Positions 9,857-19,465 of a stretch of DNA of 64,000 bases are shown piece by piece. The position numbers and the translations under genes were made by a program. This DNA is from Salinibaculum sp. SYNS191 (lineage in GTDB: Archaea; Halobacteriota; Halobacteria; Halobacteriales; Haloarculaceae), in contig NZ_CP147840.1 in NCBI RefSeq assembly GCF_037338445.1, positions 1 to 64,000 on the forward strand, in the 5' to 3' direction. Below the pieces are notes generated by a model. That model had not been told where the DNA came from. It ran no database searches and saw only the letters and a list, made by a program, of their open reading frames with translations. Position 1 is the first letter of the stretch. Each line of letters starts with the position of its first letter.

Positions 9857-10579
9857 ATGTCATCTCAACGGGAGCAGATGCTCCATGATTTACAGAGTTT
9901 GACTGACGACCTCGGGAGAGGACCACTTCCCAACGAAATAGAGAAACACAGTACTTACGCTATCTTCGATTACAGAGACGAGTTCGGTTCATGGGCCAAT
10001 GCGCTTGATGCCGCGAATATTGACAAACCGACTGGCATTCGAATTCCAGATAATGCGTTACTCGCTGAAATCCGGCGGTTAGCGGAGGACCTCGACAAGA
10101 CTCCCTCGGAGCGGAATATGAACAATCACGGCCATCACGGCATTGAAACGTACAAAAACAGATTCGAATCCTGGAACCAGGCTATCGAAGCCGCAGGGCT
10201 CGAACCGAACCCAAATCGTAATGAACGGTCACGCGAGGCCTTGCTGGCCGACCTCAGTGATGCAGCGGATGATCTAGGACGGTCTCCGACCCGTCGCGAG
10301 ATGTCTGATTATACCGAGTACGACGTAGTCACCTACCGGAACCGATTTGGTTCGTGGAACGAGGCGCTTGAGGCTGCGGGACTGAAGCCACGAACAGCAC
10401 AGGAGAAAGTCTCAGACAACGAACTACTGCGGGAATTGCAGCGCCTTGAAGAGGAACTTGGGAAGCCCCCGACAACGACTGAAATGAAAAAGATGGGTGA
10501 GTTTAGCCCGGGTACCTACTACAAGCGATTCGACACATGGACCGATGCGCTCGACACCGCCGGGTGTGATCAGTCGTAG
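9857..10579 (+). CDS. Protein made of four homing-endonuclease-associated repeats
   Basis: The product is 240 residues from the ATG at 9857. I chose this start because TAATTAC lies about 27 nt upstream, fitting a leaderless transcript. The protein is four tandem units of about 55-60 residues, each with L..L..L...LG..P...E and a closing FGSWNEALEAAGL-type motif (FGSWANALDAANI, FESWNQAIEAAGL, FGSWNEALEAAGL, FDTWTDALDTAGC). These are the DNA-binding repeats usually found beside HNH or LAGLIDADG homing nucleases, but no nuclease domain is present here. It may be a sequence-specific DNA-binding protein or a nuclease remnant. Confidence 0.85.
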   Translation: MSSQREQMLHDLQSLTDDLGRGPLPNEIEKHSTYAIFDYRDEFGSWANALDAANIDKPTGIRIPDNALLAEIRRLAEDLDKTPSERNMNNHGHHGIETYKNRFESWNQAIEAAGLEPNPNRNERSREALLADLSDAADDLGRSPTRREMSDYTEYDVVTYRNRFGSWNEALEAAGLKPRTAQEKVSDNELLRELQRLEEELGKPPTTTEMKKMGEFSPGTYYKRFDTWTDALDTAGCDQS

Positions 10580-10708
10580 GTGTAAACATACACGTCAAAA
10601 TTTTTGTTTGAAATCTAAGTGAAATCTCGGGAAGACACATACAGTGTTGAGTGCATGAATTTGAGGATCTCAGCTGCATCTGGAAAACTTGAGTAATCCG
10701 CTCACCAA

Positions 10709-11311
10709 TCAATCGACGGAAGCTTCAGCAAACGCTTGGTCGACGACCTCGGGCGTGGGCGCGTTCAGATACGGCTCGATGGCCGCGAACGAGTCCCAGC
10801 CGCCGACCTGCATGACCACTCGCGGGTTCATGTTCTCGTCCACCAGCAGGCGCTGTGCGAAACGCCGGCGGAGATCGTGACTGGAGACGTGCTCGAAGTC
10901 TGGGTCACCTGTCTCGTCGGCAGCCGCCTCTGCCGTCCGCTTCACCGCGGCACGGACGCCCCGCTCGGACAGATCGATAAAGGGGTCTCGTGGCGCGATG
11001 TTCTCGGCGTTCTGGTACTGCTGTAGTGCGCGCTCGACGTCGGCCGGTAGATAGGCGTCGCGGGGCTTGCCGCCGCTCCCGGTCGTGTCCTTCCCGCGTG
11101 GCACCCGGAGTCGGTACTGGCCGCTGTCGGTGGTCTTGATGTGCTCCGGTCGGACCTGCGGCATCTCGAACGCGCGAAGTCCGACGTACGCGCCGAGTTG
11201 GATGATGATGTCGTCGCGATAGCTGACCGTCGCTCGTCGCAGGTCCTCGACCTCGCTGTCGGTCAGCCAGACCTTGACCTCGTTGTCGGCACTGGTCGCT
11301 TCCAGACGCAT
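10709..11311 (-). CDS. Short tyrosine recombinase (catalytic domain only)
   Basis: The 200-residue product corresponds to the C-terminal catalytic domain of XerC/D-type recombinases. Visible active-site parts are Arg in GLRAFEM, Lys in RGKDTTGSGGK, the HxxR box in SHDLRRRFA, GGWDS, and the nucleophile Tyr in AAIEPYL. The N-terminal SAM-like core-binding domain is almost absent, so it may be a truncated integrase or one of the short haloarchaeal forms. It could resolve plasmid multimers or act in integration. A 20-bp perfect palindrome lies 60 nt upstream of its start. Confidence 0.88.
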   Translation of the reverse strand: MRLEATSADNEVKVWLTDSEVEDLRRATVSYRDDIIIQLGAYVGLRAFEMPQVRPEHIKTTDSGQYRLRVPRGKDTTGSGGKPRDAYLPADVERALQQYQNAENIAPRDPFIDLSERGVRAAVKRTAEAAADETGDPDFEHVSSHDLRRRFAQRLLVDENMNPRVVMQVGGWDSFAAIEPYLNAPTPEVVDQAFAEASVD

Positions 11312-11370
11312 GTTGCTTTGTTACCTTTCCGTCGCCTAGTATCTAGTGGTCGATACGAAACGCCGGGGTA

Positions 11371-11390
11371 TCCGGCGTGATCACGCCGGA
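11371..11390. repeat. 20-bp perfect palindrome near the recombinase
   Basis: TCCGGCGTGATCACGCCGGA is its own reverse complement over all 20 bases. It lies 60 nt upstream of the recombinase start and about 290 nt before the oxidoreductase. A shorter CGCCGG/CCGGCG hairpin overlaps it at 11361-11377. It could be an operator, a recombination site or a cruciform. Confidence 0.6.
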
Positions 11391-11678
11391 AACATGGGCT
11401 GCTTCGCAGGTTCGTTTCCGACTTGTGCGTGAAGTCGGCACTGGTAGGGATTAGCAACAGAACCCATAGATTCGAGCGCGAGGAGTCCGGCCGCTGTTAG
11501 AACTGCTGTGCGAGATACACCGTGCGTCTCGGTCATTGTCTCTGCACGCAGCGTACCGGAACCAGACCTGCCCAGTACAGCCCCCAACCGAGCACTCAAC
11601 TTACGACACTCGCTGCCCTACTTCTTCTTCGAAATGCCGACGATTGCCACCGAACGAACGACTAAGACCGACACGAGA

Positions 11679-12650
11679 ATGAAAGCCGTCGCAGCCAAAG
11701 AGTACGGCGGCCCGGAGGTCCTCCAACTCTACTCGGCGCCGAAACCCACCCCGGAGCCGGACGAGGTGTTGATTCGTGTCCGGGCGTCCACCGTCGGACC
11801 GGCCAACTCGGCCATGCGCGAGGGACGACCGTTCCCCGTCCGCTTCTTCAGCGGCCTCCGACGACCTACGTCAATCCCAGGCGACGCGTTCGCCGGGGAG
11901 ATCGCGGCCGTCGGCAAAGCCGTCACCCACTTCACCGTCGGCGACCGGGTGTTCGGGACGACCGCACCCGAGTCGGGCGCGCACGCCGAGTACGTTTGTG
12001 TTCCCGAGGACGGCACGCTCGAACTGACGCCCCCGGGCGTGAGCGACGCCGAGGCCGCCGCGGTCGCCGACAACGGCCTCACGGCGATGCTTTTCCTCCA
12101 GGACGTGGCCGACCTCCAGCCGGGCCAGTCCATCCTCGTCAACGGCGCCTCGGGCGGCATCGGGACGTTCGCCGTTCAGATCGCCGCTCACATCGGCGCC
12201 GAGGTCACTGGCGTCTGCAGCACCAGGAACGTCGACCTCGTGCGCTCGCTCGGCGCCGACGCGGTCGTCGACTACACGACCACCGACGTCGCAGGAACAG
12301 GCGAGACGTACGATGTCATCTTCGACGCCGTGGGCAAGGGGTCGTTCGCGCAGTTCAAGGGCATGCTGAACCCAGGCGGGCTGTATGTGACGACGGTCCC
12401 GTCGGGACGAATCCTCTTCAACATGGCCCGGACGAGGCTGGTCGGCGACAGGCGGGCCGTCTTCGCGGCCACGGGGATGAAGTCGGCGGGCGTGCGGAGA
12501 AAATATCTCAAGGAGCTAAGAGAACTCCTCGACGCCGGGGAGATCCGCTCGGTGATCGGGCGACGGTACCCAATAGCGGAGATCGTCGAGGCACATCGAT
12601 ACGTCGACACTGGACACAAGCGCGGCACGGCCGTGATTACGCTCGATTGA
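11679..12650 (+). CDS. Zinc-independent MDR oxidoreductase (quinone oxidoreductase-like)
   Basis: From MKAVAAKEYGGPE the product is 323 residues, the normal length for quinone-oxidoreductase-like medium-chain dehydrogenases. An in-frame ATG at 11634 is the alternative start. It has a GroES-like N-terminal fold (PGDAFAGEIAAVGKAV, VGDRVFG), a Rossmann cofactor motif (VNGASGGIGTFAVQIA) and the family ending GKRGTAVITLD-like (HKRGTAVITLD). The catalytic and structural zinc cysteines are absent. Expected activity is NAD(P)H-dependent reduction of quinones or enones in the cytoplasm. It looks chromosome-like and unrelated to its neighbours, so it is probably metabolic cargo. Confidence 0.9.
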   Translation: MKAVAAKEYGGPEVLQLYSAPKPTPEPDEVLIRVRASTVGPANSAMREGRPFPVRFFSGLRRPTSIPGDAFAGEIAAVGKAVTHFTVGDRVFGTTAPESGAHAEYVCVPEDGTLELTPPGVSDAEAAAVADNGLTAMLFLQDVADLQPGQSILVNGASGGIGTFAVQIAAHIGAEVTGVCSTRNVDLVRSLGADAVVDYTTTDVAGTGETYDVIFDAVGKGSFAQFKGMLNPGGLYVTTVPSGRILFNMARTRLVGDRRAVFAATGMKSAGVRRKYLKELRELLDAGEIRSVIGRRYPIAEIVEAHRYVDTGHKRGTAVITLD

Positions 12651-12826
12651 CAGGGTCCCCTCAGACGAGTACGACCAGATGCGCTCGTTCGTGACCCAAT
12701 AGCGTCGTAATCCCGCCTGGTCGGACGATGTGGAGAACCCATCGGGAAGAACTGTCGAGCCATTTTGGTATTTTAGTGGGGCAGTGTGTCCAAGCACCCT
12801 TGTAGGGGCCAGTCCTACTCACCGCC

Positions 12827-13816
12827 ATGTCTGTAGGCGGAACCTGGGCAAATCTCCGCGACGAATGTGACGAGCTTGATGGGGACGCAACCCTGTTGAG
12901 TCCACTCTCTGGAAAGCAGTTCACCATTACGAGCGTCCAGGACGCTCGGATCGTCATCCAATATGCCGAAAGCGGGGACAGCCAACCCCTCCAGCGCGAC
13001 CAGTTCGAGACGCTGATCCGCCGCGTCGAAGACGCTCCTGGCGGGTTCGATATCGACCGCTTGCCGCCAGACGCTGATCCCTACGCGGCGGTGCTGACAC
13101 TCCATCCACGGTTCGAAATCGACGCGCAGGCCGGCATGATTCGCGCGAGTGACAAGCCAACCGGCTCTCAGCGGGTCCCCGCCGAGGAGGAGACAGCCGC
13201 AGGTGACGAACGGGCAGAACCCGACCGCCCGGTCTATGCGGACCTGCTATTGCTCGTCGACGCGATGGAACGCCACGACGTCGACGACCTCGAAACGATG
13301 GAGACACCAGCGCTGGTTAATCTCTACACGCTTTTGTCTGATGTCCAGCGCGGCACTGACGACCTGCGCAAAGACGTGGCGGACCTCCTGCTGGACCGTG
13401 TTCATCACGACCAGCCAGTCCACGGTCAGTTCGGTTCCGTCCAGCGGACCAGTCGGGAATACCGCTCGCTCAAAGACGATCCGGACGTGCTGGCAACGCT
13501 CGAAGAAGCGGGTATCGACCGCGAGCGCGTGACCACAGTCGATGCCGACAAAGTCGACGAGGCCCTCGAGGTGACCGAACTCTCGCCCGAGGAGGTCTAC
13601 GAGATCGACGAGAGCGAGTACGTTCGCAAGGCCGAGGTTGACGAAGACCGCAAAGAGACCCGACTCCAGGGACTCAAGGACCAACTCGCTGCGACCGACG
13701 ACCCAGAAGCCGACGAACTGCGCGAGGAAATCGAAACGCTCGAAGCCCGAATCGACGAACTCACGCAGTTCTCCCCAGGACAGAAATTCCACACTCCATC
13801 CGGTGGCGAGACCTGA
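12827..13816 (+). CDS. Acidic protein of unknown function with a C-terminal coiled coil
   Basis: The product is 329 residues and I do not recognise its family. The N-terminal 100 residues form a small beta-rich unit (SPLSGKQFTITSVQDARIVI) ending in PYAAVLTLHP. After an acidic linker comes a helical region, and the C-terminus (about 265-315) is a charged coiled coil ending in FSPGQKFHTPSGGET. No signal peptide or membrane span is seen, so it is probably cytoplasmic. The start is the ATG at 12827. An AT-rich promoter-like element, TTGGTATTTTAG, lies about 60 nt upstream. It stands alone between the oxidoreductase and the convergent 19-kb operon. Confidence 0.75.
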   Translation: MSVGGTWANLRDECDELDGDATLLSPLSGKQFTITSVQDARIVIQYAESGDSQPLQRDQFETLIRRVEDAPGGFDIDRLPPDADPYAAVLTLHPRFEIDAQAGMIRASDKPTGSQRVPAEEETAAGDERAEPDRPVYADLLLLVDAMERHDVDDLETMETPALVNLYTLLSDVQRGTDDLRKDVADLLLDRVHHDQPVHGQFGSVQRTSREYRSLKDDPDVLATLEEAGIDRERVTTVDADKVDEALEVTELSPEEVYEIDESEYVRKAEVDEDRKETRLQGLKDQLAATDDPEADELREEIETLEARIDELTQFSPGQKFHTPSGGET

Positions 13817-14218
13817 CGTCGCCTGGTCGACAATCTGGGTTGTCAAACAAGACGGCACCGGGGTTCGTATCGCGTGGGGAGATTGCGTGGCCAACACTCC
13901 CATTTCATCCCTCAGAACAGTGGACAGACTCTGTTTGCCAGCTCGTCGAGGTCGAAACCCGATGATTGACCGGTTTCCCCCCGCTATATCCGGGTTCAGC
14001 CGGCGAAAATCGCCCCTCTCGAACTGTTGAGCGGGATATTGTCATGTATTTCCAGTCCGTCCACCCCGATCTCCCGATACACACGCGAACTTTAGACTGT
14101 ATACCCTACGGCGGGACCCACGGGAACGCGGGAACGCGCATAAGCAACCCAATCCCTTCTTTCGATTATCCCTCTCTCATCGGTTGGGAAAGCCTGTGGT
14201 CGGCTGGGGAAAGTAACA
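13817..14218. other. Intergenic region with a short direct repeat
   Basis: About 400 bases lie between convergent genes with no credible gene. Near the end TCGGTTGGGAAAG (14180-14192) is repeated as TCGGCTGGGGAAAG (14200-14213), and a C-rich TTTCCCCCC block lies at about 13975. These could be protein-binding repeats or part of termination for the 19-kb operon. I see no clear hairpin followed by T runs. Confidence 0.4.
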
Positions 14219-16519
14219 TCAGTCGAGATAGTCACGCCACGGGAAACTCAATGCTCTCTTCCCAGCGTTCGTCAGTTGATAGATGTCGCCACGCTTTGCA
14301 GCGATTCCCTGGAGCGGCTGTTCGCCACGGCTGAAGTAATTCCCGACGGTCGACCCGCTCTTGCCGCACTCGTCACCAATTTCAGCGTAACTCGTGTGCG
14401 TACCATCCCGAATCGCCCGGAGAACGTTGAGAAGTTCGTCGATCCGGCCTAAATCATAGTCGAGCCAGGTCTCCAGTTCCTGCGGAAACTCGTGTTGGTC
14501 ACGGATCCGCTGCAGCAGACGCTCCCGTGCGTCCTGTTGCGAGAGCAGTTCGAGCTTCCGGTCAGTGTCGATGTCAACAGATTCGAGTAGCAGCGTGCTC
14601 GTGACCTGGTTTTCGCGACGTTGCTCGACTGCTGCCTCGAAACCACCAGCCTCCTCGACGTCGTCAGTCGTGAGATACCACTCGCCGGCATCTGGCGACC
14701 GGTCCGTGACCTTCGTCCCGGAGACATCGTACCACGGCCGCTCCCGTGTCGAGCGCGTCGCCACGCGGAAGCCCGCCGCTCGTCCGTACCGGTCGCGCCA
14801 CGGGATGTCGCCCATCCCGAGGCCACAGTGCGCGCCGGCCCACTGAATCGGCCACTTCCAGGATCCGAGGTTGTAGATCATCCCCCAGCCCGTCGGATAG
14901 TCCTTCAGTTGGTTCTTCTGCCGCGGACTCAGGTTGTAGCCGGCGTTCTCAAGTGCCGTGATCTTCTCCGGCCCCAGCTGCAGCAGTATCTTGATCGGCA
15001 TGTTCCCACGGACCGGCTTGTAGACGTCGTTGAGTTTCTGCGTCGAGCCGGCGATGAGGATGCGACGGCTGCCACCCTGTGACGAGAGGAAGAAGAACGT
15101 CTGCTGGAGGCTCTTGACGATGTGGGAGTGCGCACTGTCGCCAAGTTTCGACGGCGCGAGGTCCTTCAACTCGCGGATTTCCAGGGCTACTCGTGGGAGT
15201 CGTGGGTCCTGGTCGCGAGCGCGGTAGATGAGTTGGAGCCAGAGGTCCGTGAGCAGGTACTTCAGCGAGTCCGTGACGAAGTTCGCGTTGAGGACGGCCA
15301 CACTCTCGTTGTCGGCGATGATCTCCCGCATGTCGATGTTCGTCTCTGCCCCAGAGTCCCGGAGCAGGCCCTCCGCGGCCAGCAGCATCAGCGACTCGGC
15401 GATGTTGCTCAGCAATTCGTCCTCGCCCATGTGGTACGAGTGCGTAGCATCCTCATCCTCGGCGTCGTCGAGGTCATCCTCGTCGCGCAGCCCCGTGACC
15501 TGGACTTCTGCCGTCGTCTCATCGGCGTAGGTCTGCAGCCGGTCGATGAGCGCCTCCACGGATCCATCTGCGCCACGCGCTTCCGAGAGTGCCTTCTGGA
15601 TGCGGCGTTGCGTGGACTCCGACGAGATCTCTTCACCGGCGAGTTGTGCGACCAGTTCGGGCGACAGTGCGTTGAGGCCGATGGAGAACGGCTCGTGATT
15701 CGCCGGGAGTTTGTCGGGCAGCGACTCGACAGCTGGGACGAAGACCGTCGTCTCGTAGCCGCGTGGCTCCTGGCCGAACTCGTCGAGGACGTCGTGAATC
15801 GCCGGGTCTTCGTTCGGCAGGGCGATCATCGGCGTTTCGTTGCGACCGTCGTCGTACAGCGAGATCCACTTGTATCCGTGTTCCCGCTTGAGGTTCCCGC
15901 AGATGCGTGCGATGGTCGAGTCCTTCCCCTGGCGTGGATTCGCGACTGCCATGATGTGCTCGCAGTCCTTGTGTGGGATCTCGACTCTGGCGTCATCGAG
16001 GTCCTGCGTCGAGTCGGCACTGAGTCGCCGGCGGCCGATGGGCGTCTGCTCCCCCTCTCGAACCTTGCTGTTTGCCCCAGGCACGTCCAGTGTCTCCATG
16101 ACGACTGCGGTGTAGCGGCTCTTGTCGGCGTACCCGCCGAGGTAGCCCAGTTCGCGTGCGACGTGCACGATCGCCCGGAACACACGCAGGCGATTGCGGG
16201 GTATCTCGCCCTTCCGGCGGTACTTCTTGAGCGTGACCCGGCTCCAGCCCGGGACATCGGTGTCTGGCTGGAGGGCGTCGTCGAGGTCACCGTCACGCTC
16301 CAGCAGCTCCAGCAACTCGGTCAGGAGGTCATCGACGTGGACGTCTGTGTCCCGCTTGCCCGTGAGTTTGCCCTCGATGGTCCGGATAAGCTTCCGGATG
16401 GCCGCCTCGCGCGTGAGTTCAGACTCGCGCTGGACGTGCTCGCGACGACTGGCGATGAGACGCTCAACGACTTGGTCGACGTCGTCGTCCTCTGGCTGGA
16501 GTTGTTCGTAGCTACTCAC
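14219..16519 (-). CDS. FtsK/HerA/TraG-like DNA-pumping ATPase with C-terminal winged helix
   Basis: The product is about 766 residues. I prefer the GTG at 16519, which has GGGGGTGA 7 nt upstream, over the in-frame GTG at 16528. The N-terminal 180 residues are helical and charged. A P-loop-like motif, NPRQGKDST, sits near residues 198-206 in a context (CEHIMAVANPRQGKDS, then YDDGRNETPM) typical of haloarchaeal coupling or packaging ATPases. ALEIRELKDLAP and RRILIAGSTQKLNDVYKP fit the Walker B and sensor region. The C-terminus is a winged helix (SYAEIGDECGKSGSTVGNY). It is the last gene of the 19-kb membrane-protein operon, which suggests it drives DNA through the apparatus made by the upstream genes. 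The virion-packaging and conjugation alternatives cannot be separated here. Confidence 0.85.
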   Translation of the reverse strand: MSSYEQLQPEDDDVDQVVERLIASRREHVQRESELTREAAIRKLIRTIEGKLTGKRDTDVHVDDLLTELLELLERDGDLDDALQPDTDVPGWSRVTLKKYRRKGEIPRNRLRVFRAIVHVARELGYLGGYADKSRYTAVVMETLDVPGANSKVREGEQTPIGRRRLSADSTQDLDDARVEIPHKDCEHIMAVANPRQGKDSTIARICGNLKREHGYKWISLYDDGRNETPMIALPNEDPAIHDVLDEFGQEPRGYETTVFVPAVESLPDKLPANHEPFSIGLNALSPELVAQLAGEEISSESTQRRIQKALSEARGADGSVEALIDRLQTYADETTAEVQVTGLRDEDDLDDAEDEDATHSYHMGEDELLSNIAESLMLLAAEGLLRDSGAETNIDMREIIADNESVAVLNANFVTDSLKYLLTDLWLQLIYRARDQDPRLPRVALEIRELKDLAPSKLGDSAHSHIVKSLQQTFFFLSSQGGSRRILIAGSTQKLNDVYKPVRGNMPIKILLQLGPEKITALENAGYNLSPRQKNQLKDYPTGWGMIYNLGSWKWPIQWAGAHCGLGMGDIPWRDRYGRAAGFRVATRSTRERPWYDVSGTKVTDRSPDAGEWYLTTDDVEEAGGFEAAVEQRRENQVTSTLLLESVDIDTDRKLELLSQQDARERLLQRIRDQHEFPQELETWLDYDLGRIDELLNVLRAIRDGTHTSYAEIGDECGKSGSTVGNYFSRGEQPLQGIAAKRGDIYQLTNAGKRALSFPWRDYLD

Positions 16520-18194
16520 CTTCGTCACCCCCGTCGGCGCGGACAGGTGATTCTGTCACTCCGACAGCCATCTGGTCGGCGTCTCGCGTCTCCAGTGGGT
16601 GCGGCGGCATCTGGATTTTCGGCGACGGCGGCAGTTCGTAGCGTGGCTCTCGCGTGGCGTACTCGCGGAACAGCGCCGAGAACTCCGCACGGACCTGCGC
16701 CCGGTCGACCGGCATCGGATCCAGTGTCGACTCGACTGCGATGAGAGTCTGTGGGCCGTTCTCGGTGTCGACCGTGACCTCTACCTCGGTCAGCGCCCCT
16801 GGCACGAGGTCGTCGTAGGCCACGCGGACCAGGCCCGGGTCATAGCCCATGCCCTCGCGATAGATGCCGCCGGCGCGCTCTTCCATCCGATGCTCGACCG
16901 TGTCCTCGATCAACTGCTGTTTCGGGACGAGGCCGTACTGACTCTCGCGAACGCGGTCGATGAGTTCGAGCTGGATATCGTGGCGCTCCTGGTCGCGGAA
17001 GCCGGCGAGGTCAGGGTAGTAGTCCGCCAGTTGCTCGGCGTTTTTCTCCATGATCGACGGCGCGGCGTATCCGCGGTCGACCTTCTCGTGCGTTCGCTTC
17101 GCCAGGTCGCTGACGAAGCGGTCGCGATCGTAGCTGGCATAGCGGCGGCCGGCGAGCCAGCCGTAGTACGCAGTTGTCTCCTGCGTCTCGACCTCTTTGA
17201 CCAGCGCCGCGACCATGCTCCAGTCTCTGCCCTCGGCGTCGTCGCGAAGGCTGTCGAGCCGGCGAGCTTCCTTCCGGCGATGGCGATAGTAGTTGACAGC
17301 GCCGACGAACAGCCCCAGCAGGGCGACCACTGGGTACCAGGCCAGACCGACCCAGACGCCCAGCAGCGAAAGGACGATCGTCGCCGTGACGAGGGCTGGC
17401 AGGAGGAACTGCCAGAGGATGTTCGAGAAGTTGATGGCCGACGCCAGGTCCAGCCGGTAGTGTTTGAGTTCCGTCCAGAAGCCGACGTCGTCGGTCGTGG
17501 GTTTTGGGTCCGGGTCTGTCTCGTGGTCGCCCGTCCCCGGCTGCAGTGGTCTGTGCTCGGTTAGCTCGTCATCGAGAACGTGTGACCACGCAGAGTTCTC
17601 CAGCCGCGTCACGAGCGACTGCGCCTCTCTCTCGGCAGCGTAGATGTCGTTCCACACTTCTCCCGGATCTGCGGCCGGCGTGAGCGTGTCGTCTTCGCCA
17701 GTCCGGAGCGTCTCGTCGATTCGGCGCTCGATGTCGGTGAGCGTGTCGTCCGCGGTCGCGACCACGCGTGCGGTCCCGTCGGGCGAGCGCGCCTCCGCGG
17801 CCAGGTGCTTGATGCTGCGTGTGTCCATGCCCGTCTGCGCGGCCGCCTGCTTGGCGTACCGGCCGCGGCGGAAGACGATGACCTTCCGCAGTAGCAGTGC
17901 GCCGACGATGACGTACGTCCAGGGCGAGGAGTAGACCGTTCCGACGAGGTTCAGGATCGGGTAGGCGCTGGTCTTCGTCGAGACACCGTTTACGAGAACG
18001 GCGATCAGGCCAACGACGGCGGCGACGAAGAGGACGATCGCTGCCAGGCCGACCAGTCGCTTCGCCCGTCGGCCGCGACTCCGTCGGAATGTGGAGGTGA
18101 GGAGCCAGCGGCCGCCGTAGTACAGTCCGAAGCCCACACCGGCCAGCACCAGCAGGCCACCGAGAACGAGGCCCACGGTATCGAGAAGCGCCAC
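16512..18194 (-). CDS. Polytopic membrane protein with cytoplasmic domain
   Basis: The product is 560 residues, starting at GTG 18194 behind a GGAGGTGA site. Hydrophobic spans are visible near residues 5-30 and 48-68, at about 90-110, and as a pair near 240-290 (FLLPALVTATIVLSLLGVWV, then WYPVVALLGLFVGAVNYY). The remaining C-terminal half is charged and probably cytoplasmic. Its 3' end overlaps the ATPase start and it follows the 422-residue protein by 2 nt, so all three are translationally linked. It may be a membrane platform for the ATPase. The family was not recognised. Confidence 0.85.
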   Translation of the reverse strand: MALLDTVGLVLGGLLVLAGVGFGLYYGGRWLLTSTFRRSRGRRAKRLVGLAAIVLFVAAVVGLIAVLVNGVSTKTSAYPILNLVGTVYSSPWTYVIVGALLLRKVIVFRRGRYAKQAAAQTGMDTRSIKHLAAEARSPDGTARVVATADDTLTDIERRIDETLRTGEDDTLTPAADPGEVWNDIYAAEREAQSLVTRLENSAWSHVLDDELTEHRPLQPGTGDHETDPDPKPTTDDVGFWTELKHYRLDLASAINFSNILWQFLLPALVTATIVLSLLGVWVGLAWYPVVALLGLFVGAVNYYRHRRKEARRLDSLRDDAEGRDWSMVAALVKEVETQETTAYYGWLAGRRYASYDRDRFVSDLAKRTHEKVDRGYAAPSIMEKNAEQLADYYPDLAGFRDQERHDIQLELIDRVRESQYGLVPKQQLIEDTVEHRMEERAGGIYREGMGYDPGLVRVAYDDLVPGALTEVEVTVDTENGPQTLIAVESTLDPMPVDRAQVRAEFSALFREYATREPRYELPPSPKIQMPPHPLETRDADQMAVGVTESPVRADGGDEGE

Positions 18195-18196
18195 AG

Positions 18197-19465
18197 TCAG
18201 TCACCTCCGGACGGGCTGCCGCTGACGTCGAAGTCGTGGCGGCGGCCGTAGCCAGCGTTCTCGTCGAGTTGCTCCTGGAGGTCCCGAACCTGTTCGTAGG
18301 TCTCTCGGTACTCCAGCGCCATGCCGTACTTCGACATCATCCGATGCAGCGCGGCCGCCCCATGCGAGAGTGCAATCTCGACACTGGCGAGGCGGCCATC
18401 GCGAACGACGGGTTCGAGCCACGAGCCGTGAATGTTCGACGGCGAGAGGTCGTCGACGCCGCCGATGTGGTAGATCTCGCCCTCGTCCTTGTCCTTGACC
18501 GGGATACCCTGCCTGAAGAGTTCGGCCAACTCGTAGACCGTCGCGACGGTGTAGGCGTCGTCCCAGTAGACCTCGCCCATCGTCCCGATCTCGGACAGTT
18601 CGCTCAGATGTTCGTCAGCGGCCGTCGCGATAGCTTCCTGCCGGTCGAGTTCGATGCGTTCCCGCCGGCGCTGGCTCTTGCCTGGGTCTGACGAGATGAT
18701 ATCCAGGACGCGGCCGTGATTCCGGTACAGCCAGGTCGCCGCAAGTGCCGCGGCCATGATCGTGAATCCGAGACCCACAGGGTTGCGGATCCAGGTCCAG
18801 ATCAGCAGCATCGCCTGGACGAACTTCTCCGAGAAGAAGTTCTGGAAGAGCTGGCTTCGCTCTTGCAGGTAGTCCAGGTAGTTCTGTGCGCCCTCTGGGT
18901 TTCGCTCGAAGCCTTCCTCCTCGGCGCTGTCGAGCATGTCCTCGACGAACGGTCGGTACCCAGTGAGTTCGCCACCCGTGACGCTGACGTTGGTCTGCGA
19001 GGCGTACAGCGACACTTCCTGCTGGCCGTCGGGATAGTACAGCCGCAGGTGATACAGCGACTGCTCGCCCGGCGACGCGCCCTGGCTGTACTCGACTTTC
19101 ACGAGCCGACCGTCGGCGAGGAGGTTCGCCCGAGCGCCGGGCTCGACGATCTCCACCTGGTCGGCTGCCCGACCCAGCTCGAACGTCGCGAAGGGGCCGG
19201 TCGTTTCGATTCCCTCGGTCGTCTGTCGGGCCGAGAGGTAGTCTGCATCGTAGTGGACGGGGATGATGCGGACCGAGACCGTCGACTCGAAGCCATCCGA
19301 CGGCGTTGCTGTCGGCGTCGCCGCAGTCGGCGTCTCCGTGGTCGTGGCCGTCGGCGTCGCGGACACGTTGCCCGCGGTCGCGTTCGCGGCCGCAGCGGGC
19401 ACGGGCGCGAACGCAGTCATGCACAGGAGCGTGAGGACGGCCGCGAGTGCGACGACTCGTCTCAC
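18197..19465 (-). CDS. Secreted-domain single-span membrane protein
   Basis: The product is 422 residues from GTG 19465. It has a signal peptide (RRVVALAAVLTLLCMTAFA), a Thr/Ala/Pro-rich spacer with repeated TATPTAT-like units that looks like an O-glycosylated stalk, and an extracellular domain to about residue 215. One membrane span follows (about 220-245, NPVGLGFTIMAAALAATWLY), then a cytoplasmic tail of about 170 residues rich in charged helices. The topology, outside to inside, suits a connector between a surface structure and the cytoplasmic ATPase. Its ends overlap both neighbours by a few bases. Confidence 0.85.
   Translation of the reverse strand: MRRVVALAAVLTLLCMTAFAPVPAAAANATAGNVSATPTATTTETPTAATPTATPSDGFESTVSVRIIPVHYDADYLSARQTTEGIETTGPFATFELGRAADQVEIVEPGARANLLADGRLVKVEYSQGASPGEQSLYHLRLYYPDGQQEVSLYASQTNVSVTGGELTGYRPFVEDMLDSAEEEGFERNPEGAQNYLDYLQERSQLFQNFFSEKFVQAMLLIWTWIRNPVGLGFTIMAAALAATWLYRNHGRVLDIISSDPGKSQRRRERIELDRQEAIATAADEHLSELSEIGTMGEVYWDDAYTVATVYELAELFRQGIPVKDKDEGEIYHIGGVDDLSPSNIHGSWLEPVVRDGRLASVEIALSHGAAALHRMMSKYGMALEYRETYEQVRDLQEQLDENAGYGRRHDFDVSGSPSGGD

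Noticed and set aside
15122..16744. 540-residue plus-strand open frame opposite the ATPase gene
   Set aside because: It has no domain pattern and a basic, Val/Arg-rich composition typical of antisense frames in GC-rich haloarchaeal DNA; the minus strand has the P-loop protein.
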